This document shows, in pieces, positions 1-6,060 of a stretch of DNA of 24,967 nucleotides; within the stretch, counting starts at the first letter, position 1, and each line of letters opens with the position of its first letter. The stretch is from GCA-020344715 sp050115935. Its GTDB lineage: Archaea > Thermoproteota > Bathyarchaeia > Bathyarchaeales > Bathyarchaeaceae. Location of the stretch: contig JASFPO010000014.1 of NCBI GenBank assembly GCA_050115935.1, forward strand, positions 1 through 24,967. The letters run 5' to 3'. The notes under the pieces are model-generated. The model was not told the DNA's origin, did not search any database, and was given only the letters and a program-made list of their open reading frames with translations. Both the position numbers and the translations under genes were made by a program.

Positions 1-1
1 A

Positions 2-409
2 CGCATTGGTCATCTCATTGAAAGCTACTATCGAGCGACTGCTGATGATTTCCTTCTCACAACTGGAAAAATAAAGTCACAAACATTTCGCGACAAGAAA
101 TTAGCTGAAGAACAGGTGACTGCTGTTCTCAACGCTTTGAAGAGGCTTGGCTTTAAACTGAAATTCGATGAAAGCAAAATCGCGCAATTGGTTGACTTGC
201 GAGCTGGGCTCACTGAATGTTGTAGAGACGATGAGGAATTTACCCGCGTTCATGATAAGATATGGAATGCAGATGACCTGAATCTTCTTACCAAACAGAT
301 AGCCACGGATTTCGCTGGAACACTTTTGATGTCAGATAAGATATTTGCTGAACAGCAGGAAGATAGAAAGAAGATTAGAGATTTGCTGCTTTCTCTTGCT
401 AGCAAATAA
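2..409 (+). CDS. 3' part of unknown soluble protein (5'-truncated)
   Basis: The frame is open from the window edge (codon at 2-4) to the TAA at 407-409, giving 135 residues of a gene that starts outside the window. An internal ATG at 116 exists but the frame upstream reads as normal protein, so I treat the gene as truncated by the window edge rather than starting there. The visible part is charged and predicted mostly helical, ending in a basic/acidic helix rich in Lys, Arg and Asp. There is no signal peptide, membrane segment or cysteine motif, and I do not recognise the family. It is followed by about 150 bases without a gene before the Alba promoter. Confidence 0.7.
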   Translation, partial: RIGHLIESYYRATADDFLLTTGKIKSQTFRDKKLAEEQVTAVLNALKRLGFKLKFDESKIAQLVDLRAGLTECCRDDEEFTRVHDKIWNADDLNLLTKQIATDFAGTLLMSDKIFAEQQEDRKKIRDLLLSLASK

Positions 410-493
410 CGCGGGGATTTCCTTTCTCTTTAGTTTTTGTGTAAATATCGTTCAAGTTATACAGAAATTTGTGTCGGGCGCAAAACCTTAACA

Positions 494-500
494 GTTATAA
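494..500 (+). promoter_or_regulatory. TATA box for the Alba gene
   Basis: A TTATAAA element lies here, with an A-rich BRE-like stretch before it. Transcription would begin near 520-525, which leaves a leader of about 55 nt before the ATG at 580. This is by motif and distance only. Confidence 0.45.
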
Positions 501-579
501 ATGATGAAACGTACTATTTTTTCCGTCAACAACTACATTGAAAGCCAAAGAAATCTGAGACATGGAGTGTAACATTGAG

Positions 580-855
580 ATGTCAGAGAGCAACTCTGTT
601 CTAATCGGAAGAAAGCCTGCAATGAACTATGTGCTAGCTTGTATAACCCTCTTCCACGGCGGAGCAAAAGAAATAAACGTCAAGGCTAGAGGGCGAGCCA
701 TCAGTCGAGCTGTCGATGTCGTCGAAATCGTAAGGCGTCGGTTCTTACCTGATGTAAAAGTCAAAACCGTGGAGATCGGTACTCAGCAGTTGCCTCCACG
801 CGAAGAAGGCGGCACGCCAAGCAACGTCAGCACAATAGAGATAACGTTGGCTTAG
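580..855 (+). CDS. albA: Alba family DNA/RNA-binding chromatin protein
   Basis: This is an archaeal Alba (Sac10b) protein, a small dimeric nucleoid protein that coats double-stranded DNA and also binds RNA. The family core is plain: VLIGRKPAMNYVLA near the N-terminus, KARGRAISRAVDVVEIVRRRF in the middle (basic RNA/DNA-binding helix) and the C-terminal VSTIEI strand. From the ATG at 580 it is 91 residues, the usual Alba length; an in-frame ATG at 562 would add six residues not seen in relatives I know. The first lysine of the usual 'GKKP' loop, the residue acetylated in Sulfolobus Alba, is arginine here, while the second lysine is kept. It stands alone with its own TATA box. Confidence 0.93.
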   Translation: MSESNSVLIGRKPAMNYVLACITLFHGGAKEINVKARGRAISRAVDVVEIVRRRFLPDVKVKTVEIGTQQLPPREEGGTPSNVSTIEITLA

Positions 856-952
856 TAGTGGCTCAACGACCGACAGAGGCCACCCCCCACTATTTTTTCT
901 TCTGGATATTCCAAATCAGTGAAGATGATATTCAACAGGTCATATTATTGAG

Positions 953-1423
953 TCATGACAGTTCTTCGCCGCACTCTGGGCATTTACCATTGCAACTTTT
1001 GATGACTTTGTATGGTGAAATAGGCTCGCTTCCTTCATAGAGAGTTGCCCCACAATTCTCGCAGGAAACTAGTTGAGGCAATGCAAGTCCCAGAGGGAAA
1101 CTGTTCTCGTGTGCTTTCACTCTTTTTCTGAGAAACAGATAATATAACATTGCTGAGCCTAGTACTGTCAATGGGGACGCAAAGACTAATGTCTTGAGAA
1201 ATTCCAACAAGAATTGTTGCTTATAAATGACCAAAACCGCTGAATAAGCAACTAAGAACGCTGAAGCAGTTACCAGAAGAACCGCCAGAAACAATAGTAG
1301 GCTTACGCTGATTTTCTCTGTAAATATGTCGTTCTCGTCTTCTATGGACCTCTTGCATGGATGGCATCCAATTTCCAATGTCTTCGCCTTGTGACCGTCA
1401 ATCAATATAGTAAGTCGTGACAT
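953..1423 (-). CDS. Membrane protein with C-terminal zinc ribbon
   Basis: The protein has 156 residues. The N-terminus (about 1-35) is soluble and has a CxxC pair (C20, C23). Two long hydrophobic helices follow (about 40-65 and 75-98), then a basic loop and a C-terminal cytosolic domain with CENCG and CPECG, a four-cysteine zinc ribbon. The N-terminal CxxC might complete a second metal site. The function is unknown; such proteins in archaea are usually left as hypothetical membrane zinc-ribbon proteins. The ATG at 1423 is preceded by an AT-rich stretch (1424-1436) that may hold the promoter. It is transcribed divergently from the NusA-like/aspS pair. Confidence 0.75.
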   Translation of the reverse strand: MSRLTILIDGHKAKTLEIGCHPCKRSIEDENDIFTEKISVSLLLFLAVLLVTASAFLVAYSAVLVIYKQQFLLEFLKTLVFASPLTVLGSAMLYYLFLRKRVKAHENSFPLGLALPQLVSCENCGATLYEGSEPISPYKVIKSCNGKCPECGEELS

Positions 1424-1519
1424 ATAATAAATATTATTGCGCTAATGTTGGACAAGTATACATCGAAAAAAGTGGAAGTTGAGGAACAACCAAGATCAGT
1501 CCAAAAAGCTTGCAGTATA

Positions 1520-1531
1520 GTTTATATTATA
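1520..1531 (+). promoter_or_regulatory. TATA box for NusA-like/aspS operon
   Basis: GTTTATATTATA here predicts a start of transcription around 1548-1552 and a leader of roughly 35 nt ahead of the ATG at 1586. This is by motif and distance only. Confidence 0.4.
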
Positions 1532-1585
1532 TTAGCACTTTCTGTGTATGATACTGCCAAAGCCTAACCTGGACGATGAAAATAG

Positions 1586-2104
1586 ATGCCGAAAATGGTG
1601 AATGTCTGTCACTTCTGCCTCAAAAGCGGAATTTTATGCTCCAAATGCCAAACTAAGCTTAGGCTAGGCGAGATCACCAAGACCGATTTGGAAACTGGAC
1701 GCTTGCTCATGTCGCTTGAAAGTCAATATCCACCTTTACAGGATATCTACTTCTATAGAGCAATAGAACATGATGACGTTCTTGCTTTAGTTGTTGGCAG
1801 AGGCGACGTAGCCCGCTTGCTCAGTTATGGCGGCAAAATCTTACGAGCTGTGAGAAATAAAACCGGCAAAACTGTTCGAGTCTTGGAATCCGGCGTAGAC
1901 GACAGAAAATTCCTAGAAGACTTGTTCGCGCCGCTTAACATTCTCACGATAAACACGATCTGGTTGCCAGATGGAACAACTGAAACACGTGTAATATTGA
2001 AGAAGAGAGGACGACACAGACCATCTTTCTTGAACGTTGAAGCATTGAGGCAGATTGCCCTGAAAGCCCGTGGAATGACTCTGCGAATCGAGTTTTCGAA
2101 CTAG
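1586..2104 (+). CDS. Zinc-ribbon KH-domain NusA-like RNA-binding protein
   Basis: This is a 172-residue archaeal protein with an N-terminal zinc ribbon (C8, C11, C18, C21) followed by a NusA-type KH region. The segment ALVVGRGDVARLLSYGGKIL (about 67-86) reads like a KH fold with an adapted GxxG loop. A second basic strand-helix unit fills the C-terminal third. Proteins of this type are conserved in archaea, often next to aspS, and are annotated as predicted transcription elongation factors or RNA-binding proteins; the exact role is not established. aspS starts 17 nt downstream on the same strand, so the two are very probably cotranscribed. The start is chosen at the first ATG; ATG 1595 is an alternative. 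Confidence 0.75.
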   Translation: MPKMVNVCHFCLKSGILCSKCQTKLRLGEITKTDLETGRLLMSLESQYPPLQDIYFYRAIEHDDVLALVVGRGDVARLLSYGGKILRAVRNKTGKTVRVLESGVDDRKFLEDLFAPLNILTINTIWLPDGTTETRVILKKRGRHRPSFLNVEALRQIALKARGMTLRIEFSN

Positions 2105-2121
2105 CGGGTGAATACTTCCCA

Positions 2122-3441
2122 ATGAAGATTGACCAAATGGGAGATTGGCGGCGAACCCACTATTCCGTTGAAGTGACACCCCAGCTTGATGGACGTGAAA
2201 TTATTGTTTTCGGGTGGGTCCAAGATGTCCGCGATCTCGGTGGTATACGCTTCCTGATATTGCAAGACCGCGAAGGAACCGTGCAAGTTACAATTCCTCG
2301 CAAAAAGATTGAGAAGCAAATTGTAGAAAAGGCTGATGCTGTTCAGAGACAGTACAGCATAGGCGTTAGAGGAGTAGCTAAACGAACTGAGATGACTCCG
2401 CGCAAAGTCGAAATAATCCCCAAAGAGATTCGCATCCTTGGAGTGGCAGAATATCCGCTTCCCTTAGACGTGACGGGACGAACCCCAGCCAAAATAGATG
2501 TACGTTTAGACGCTAGAGCTCTTGACCTATGTCAACAAGAAAATCGCGCAGTGTTCAGGGTCCAACACACGGCACTACGGGCAATACGCGACTTTCTCTC
2601 AGAGAAAGGCTTCATAGAGGTTCACACGCCACGAATAATTGCAACAGCGACTGAAGGTGGAGCTGCTCTCTTCCCAGTTGCATACTTCGAAAATGAAGCA
2701 TTTCTAGCTCAAAGCCCCCAATTGTATAAAGAAGAACTTGTTCTGGGCTTCGAAAAGGTGTTTGAAATCGGACCGTTCTTCCGTGCTGAAGCGTCGCACA
2801 CACGGCGACACATAAGTGAGTTCATATCAATCGACATCGAACAAGCCTTCGCAACAGCCGAAGACGTCATGCGAGTCCTCGAACAACTTGTGCATCTCAC
2901 CTGTAAAGATGTTAAAGAAAAATGTAAAAGGGAACTTCAAATTCTCAAACATGATTTCGAAGTGCCAGCACTTCCTTTCAAACGATTTACATACGATGAA
3001 ATCCTCAACGAATTAAAAGATGAAGAAGTTGATGCTCCATGGGGCGAAGACATTCCAACACCAGCTTTAAGAACTCTGGGAAAGTCACATCCATACTTCT
3101 ACTTCATCACAGGCTGGCCGACGACCGCAAGAGCATTTTACATAAAGCAGAAAGACGACGACCCAAAACTGACTGAAGGCTTCGATTTGATGTGGAGCTG
3201 GATAGAATTGTCATCTGGAGGATCGCGTGTTCCAACAAAAAACCTTCTCATTAAACGCCTGAAGGAATGTGAACTAAACCCAAAGTCTTTCAACCATCAC
3301 TTGAAAGCATTCGACTATGGCATGCCGCCACATGCAGGTTGGGCCATCGGTCTAGAACGATTAACGATGATGTTGACTGGAAAGAGGAACATTAGAGAAG
3401 TCGTTCTCTTTCCAAGAGATCGCTTCAGGCTCACACCCTAA
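2122..3441 (+). CDS. aspS: Archaeal aspartyl-tRNA synthetase, probably non-discriminating
   Basis: This class IIb synthetase of 439 residues charges tRNA with aspartate. The N-terminal OB-fold anticodon-binding domain (about 10-105) contains GWVQDVRDLGG. The catalytic domain shows the AspRS signature ATATEGG (about 174-180), the QSPQLYK flipping-loop region (197-203), motif 2 FFRAEASHTRRHISEF (219-234) and motif 3 GWAIGLERL (406-414), and ends in the archaeal RDRFRLTP tail. The two positions that make the Thermococcus kodakarensis enzyme specific for tRNA-Asp (Trp26, Lys85) align with Gln34 and Pro93 here. That suggests a non-discriminating enzyme that also makes Asp-tRNA-Asn for GatCAB. A GGGTGA Shine-Dalgarno lies 10 nt before the ATG at 2122. 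Confidence 0.95.
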   Translation: MKIDQMGDWRRTHYSVEVTPQLDGREIIVFGWVQDVRDLGGIRFLILQDREGTVQVTIPRKKIEKQIVEKADAVQRQYSIGVRGVAKRTEMTPRKVEIIPKEIRILGVAEYPLPLDVTGRTPAKIDVRLDARALDLCQQENRAVFRVQHTALRAIRDFLSEKGFIEVHTPRIIATATEGGAALFPVAYFENEAFLAQSPQLYKEELVLGFEKVFEIGPFFRAEASHTRRHISEFISIDIEQAFATAEDVMRVLEQLVHLTCKDVKEKCKRELQILKHDFEVPALPFKRFTYDEILNELKDEEVDAPWGEDIPTPALRTLGKSHPYFYFITGWPTTARAFYIKQKDDDPKLTEGFDLMWSWIELSSGGSRVPTKNLLIKRLKECELNPKSFNHHLKAFDYGMPPHAGWAIGLERLTMMLTGKRNIREVVLFPRDRFRLTP

Positions 3442-3498
3442 CACTGATTGCTCATATTTGACATCTGTGTTAGGCCTATTCCGAATAGCTCGACAAAA

Positions 3499-3927
3499 CT
3501 AAGGCTTCTCTCGCCAAGCTTGTATAGTTTCGAACCACATAACTCCGGTGCTGAGCGCACACAAGATAAGTGCAAAGACGCTGTAGAAGTCAGTTTGTCT
3601 AAACTGTGTCAGAAAGAAGACTAGCAGTGTTGTGAACATGCTTGCATACAGTAGGTGGCGGGGAAACATGAAGGTTCCAAAGCGCACGAACTGCTTTAAA
3701 ACTCCAACATTCACAGTTTTTGTTAGGTGATACTCTCCACGAACTTTTTCCGCTAAACCTAGCTCTGCAAGTTTGTCTAGATGATAAACAGCCAATGCTG
3801 GACTTGAAAATCCCAGGGCACGTTGAGTTTCCCTGACTCCGATAATGCCATTCTCTGCTCGCAACAGAAACCAGTAAACCTTGAGTGTATTGCCGTGAAG
3901 CGCACTGGCAACCTCTTCTTCGCTCAA
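3499..3927 (-). CDS. Winged-helix regulator with two C-terminal membrane helices
   Basis: The protein has 142 residues. Residues about 10-70 form an ArsR-like winged helix: ALHGNTLKVYWFLLRAENG, then a recognition region SSPALAVYHLDKLAELGL and a wing with GEYHLT. The remainder holds two hydrophobic helices (about 88-108 and 115-132), so the DNA-binding part is tethered to the membrane. This architecture is common in archaea and is usually read as a one-component membrane regulator; the target is unknown. The start is TTG at 3927, preceded by GAGGAG with a 6-nt gap; no in-frame ATG exists upstream. It is divergent from the Lrp-type gene at 4087, whose promoter lies in the shared spacer. Confidence 0.8.
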   Translation of the reverse strand: MSEEEVASALHGNTLKVYWFLLRAENGIIGVRETQRALGFSSPALAVYHLDKLAELGLAEKVRGEYHLTKTVNVGVLKQFVRFGTFMFPRHLLYASMFTTLLVFFLTQFRQTDFYSVFALILCALSTGVMWFETIQAWREKP

Positions 3928-3974
3928 CGGTAACTCCTCTGGAACATCTTTTGGTGTACTGAAATATTGAGAAC

Positions 3975-3984
3975 TAGTTTAAAT
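3975..3984 (+). promoter_or_regulatory. TATA-like element in divergent spacer
   Basis: AGTTTAAATC lies between the winged-helix gene (minus) and the Lrp-type gene (plus). On the plus strand it would place transcription start near 4006, about 80 nt ahead of the ATG at 4087. It is nearly symmetric, so it could serve the minus-strand gene as well. Confidence 0.35.
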
Positions 3985-4086
3985 CATGTGTTGTCCGTGA
4001 TAGAGAGATGAAAAGAATTCAGGATGAAAAAGTAATAAGCAGTGTAGATGAATAAGTAGAGAGGTGACTTGTTTAAGGGTGAGTTC

Positions 4087-4353
4087 ATGGCAGCTCAAGC
4101 TTATGTACTCTTCAAGGTTAGCTCTGGTAATGAAAGACAAGTTTGCGAGAAAGTCGCTGATTTCGACGAAGTTCTAATTGTAGGCATAATCTACGGTGAA
4201 TATGATGTAATTGCAAAGATATCTGTACCTGACTTGCAGGCACTGGAAGAATTTCTCTCAGTAAAGATAAGAAAAGTGCCAGGCGTACTCTTGACATCCA
4301 CCATGATTGTAGCAAGAGAGTACAAAGGAAAAAATCAGCGCATCAGAAAGTAG
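4087..4353 (+). CDS. Stand-alone Lrp/AsnC ligand-binding (RAM) domain protein
   Basis: This 88-residue protein corresponds to the effector-binding C-terminal domain of Lrp/AsnC regulators without the DNA-binding half. The diagnostic pattern is visible: AYVLFKVSSGNERQVCEKV, then GEYDVIAKISVPDLQALEEFL and a closing VPGVLLTSTMIVA strand. Such domains form beta-alpha-beta-beta-alpha-beta dimers that assemble into rings and bind amino acids or similar ligands. They can modulate full-length Lrp proteins. I chose ATG 4087 because GGGTGA stands 4 nt before it and MAAQAYVLFK is the usual N-terminus; a TTG at 4069 is in frame with its Shine-Dalgarno too close. No partner regulator is adjacent. Confidence 0.85.
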   Translation: MAAQAYVLFKVSSGNERQVCEKVADFDEVLIVGIIYGEYDVIAKISVPDLQALEEFLSVKIRKVPGVLLTSTMIVAREYKGKNQRIRK

Positions 4354-4539
4354 CATTTGTGCATTAATCAAGCTTATTCAAGAAGTGCTTTACGCAAAGA
4401 TTGCTTCAAAACCTACTGGAAACACAAGCTAGAAGAATAGGAATTATCTTTAAATGAAGGTTACGAGCGTGGCTCTACGGGCGTCCTTTTGAGAAAACTG
4501 TTTTTATGTCAAGTGAACTATGTATTTTGAGGATGAAAA

Positions 4540-5238
4540 ATGCGGATCAAAGCCGTTCTCTTCGATCTCGGATGGACACTTGTGAATATCATGGAGAGTC
4601 CTGAAATCTACAAGAGAATTCTTGAAGCTTCTGGAGTTAGGATTTCCGCTGAAGAAGCCCTCAAGGCTCATCAGGCTAATGAGAGGGAGTCGAACATATT
4701 TGAAGGCATGATTGAGTTGGGGGAGGATTTCTGGGTTAAGTGGAATCAGAAATTTTTGGAGAGACTCGGCATACAAGAAAACAGGGAGCTTCTAGCTCAA
4801 AGAATAATTGAGCTCTGGTGGGAGTACGCTGGTCTGGAACTTTATCCTGATGTTGTTGAAACACTTACTCAACTGAAAGCGAGAGGTGTAAAGGTGGGAG
4901 TTGTGACCAATGGGTTGAAAAGCGATTTTCAGCAGATTCTAAGTAAGGTTGGGCTGTCAGACCATTTTGAAGTTGTTGTTGGAATTGACACCTGCAAAAA
5001 GGCGAAACCAAACCGAGAAATATTCCTTTATGCCATCAACAAGCTTCGTGTACGACCAGGAGAAGCAATATTCGTTGGAGATTCAGTAAAACAGGATTAT
5101 GAAGGCGCCGAAAAAGCTGGATTAAAACCGCTACTTATCGATAGAGAAGGAAAAACTCCTGCCAACGTTGAAACCATAAGAAGTCTAACTGAAGTTTTAT
5201 CCTATATTCAGAAGCCGCGCGAATCCTGCTTGACCTAA
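4540..5238 (+). CDS. HAD-superfamily hydrolase
   Basis: This is a 232-residue HAD phosphatase-like enzyme. Motif I is VLFDLGWTLVN (nucleophile Asp9), followed by a helical C1 cap (about 15-95). Motif II is VVTNG (about 121-125), and motif III is the conserved lysine in KAKPNREIF. Motif IV is IFVGDSVKQDYEGAEKAG. The residue two places after the nucleophile, usually an aspartate acting as acid/base, is glycine (D-L-G). That occurs in some archaeal HAD proteins and may mean slow phosphatase, phosphotransfer or non-catalytic activity. The substrate cannot be told. GAGG upstream of ATG 4540 supports the start. It converges on the rpo operon's nusA. Confidence 0.88.
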   Translation: MRIKAVLFDLGWTLVNIMESPEIYKRILEASGVRISAEEALKAHQANERESNIFEGMIELGEDFWVKWNQKFLERLGIQENRELLAQRIIELWWEYAGLELYPDVVETLTQLKARGVKVGVVTNGLKSDFQQILSKVGLSDHFEVVVGIDTCKKAKPNREIFLYAINKLRVRPGEAIFVGDSVKQDYEGAEKAGLKPLLIDREGKTPANVETIRSLTEVLSYIQKPRESCLT

Positions 5239-5243
5239 GAGTG

Positions 5244-5257
5244 TCCTTTTTTTCTCT
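5244..5257 (+). terminator. T-rich terminator after HAD gene
   Basis: TCCTTTTTTTCTCT begins 6 nt after the HAD stop codon on the plus strand. Archaeal transcription commonly ends at such T-tracts without a hairpin. It separates the HAD gene from the convergent RNA polymerase operon. Confidence 0.55.
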
Positions 5258-5282
5258 ATAGAAATTTTTTCAGAAGTGGGAA

Positions 5283-5720
5283 TTATGTTATGCTTACGTT
5301 TTGTATTTGAAAATATCTTTTGGCCAAAAACCGCATTCGTTCTGCGTTTCTTCCATTCTTGCCTATGGCTACACCTTTATCTCTTGGGTTCACTGAAACC
5401 ACAGCAATTACTTTTCCATTTGGACGCTCAGTAATGCGCACTTCATTCACGCGAGCTGGCTTCAAAGTGTTCTTTATGAATTCAACTGGATTGTCAGCAT
5501 GCTCTATGATTTCATGTTTCTTTCCAGTCATTCTTTCCAACAGGCGAATGTTTTTTCCACCTTTCCCAATGGCTGCTCCAATATCGCCTTGTTTTACAAC
5601 AAAGATAATTCTGTTAAGCTCGTCATCAATGATACAATCTCTGACATTGGCACTTGTTATGCTCTCAAACAACGCTATGTACCGCATCTCGCGACTTGTA
5701 AGCCTTATGCCGCTATGCAT
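5283..5720 (-). CDS. nusA: Archaeal NusA, two KH domains
   Basis: This 145-residue archaeal NusA is made only of two KH domains, lacking the bacterial N-terminal and S1 parts. Both GxxG loops are visible: IGAAIGKGGKNIRLLERMTG (about 50-69) and GVAIGKNGRNAERM (about 116-129). It is thought to bind RNA and assist elongation or termination by RNA polymerase. Its ATG overlaps the end of rpl30e by 8 nt, with GAGG 6 nt ahead of it, so it is translationally coupled and is the last gene of the rpoB-rpoA-rpl30e-nusA unit. In many archaea rps12 and rps7 follow; here the operon stops and the convergent HAD gene follows. Confidence 0.92.
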   Translation of the reverse strand: MHSGIRLTSREMRYIALFESITSANVRDCIIDDELNRIIFVVKQGDIGAAIGKGGKNIRLLERMTGKKHEIIEHADNPVEFIKNTLKPARVNEVRITERPNGKVIAVVSVNPRDKGVAIGKNGRNAERMRFLAKRYFQIQNVSIT

Positions 5721-6060
5721 TGACTTCCTCCGTTGTCTTTGTTTCTGCTCTGGATTTCTTTGTTCTCGTAAGCTTCAAGATGTCTGAATCACCAGGTTCT
5801 CGTACGGTTAGGGTTGAAACCATGAAGGGTTTTCCACAAGCCGCACCCAAATCTATGCTAGTTCCATTATAAATAACTACTGGAATGGCTGAAAGCTTAC
5901 TGTAATATTCAATATCTTCTCGAGCACGCTTTGGACAGTTCTCCGCTAGAAGAATAAGCTTTGCTCTCTTGGTTCTGACGCTTCTCATGGCATTATTGGA
6001 GCCAAAAAGAACTTTGCCCGTTTTCACCGCTGTAGAAATGGCTTTGTTGATGTCTGTCAT
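5713..6060 (-). CDS. rpl30e: Ribosomal protein L30e
   Basis: This is L30e of the large ribosomal subunit, 115 residues. The L7Ae/L30e-type fold shows in KTGKVLFGSNNAMRSVRTKR near the N-terminus (RNA contact), KLILLAENCPKRAREDIEYY, and VVIYNGTSIDLGAACGKPF. The last about 25 residues form a Lys/Glu/Thr-rich tail beyond the usual domain, which would be flexible. Its ATG overlaps the rpoA TGA (ATGA), and nusA overlaps its 3' end. This is the classic archaeal arrangement rpoA-rpl30e-nusA and the reason for the confident call. Confidence 0.93.
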   Translation of the reverse strand: MTDINKAISTAVKTGKVLFGSNNAMRSVRTKRAKLILLAENCPKRAREDIEYYSKLSAIPVVIYNGTSIDLGAACGKPFMVSTLTVREPGDSDILKLTRTKKSRAETKTTEEVNA

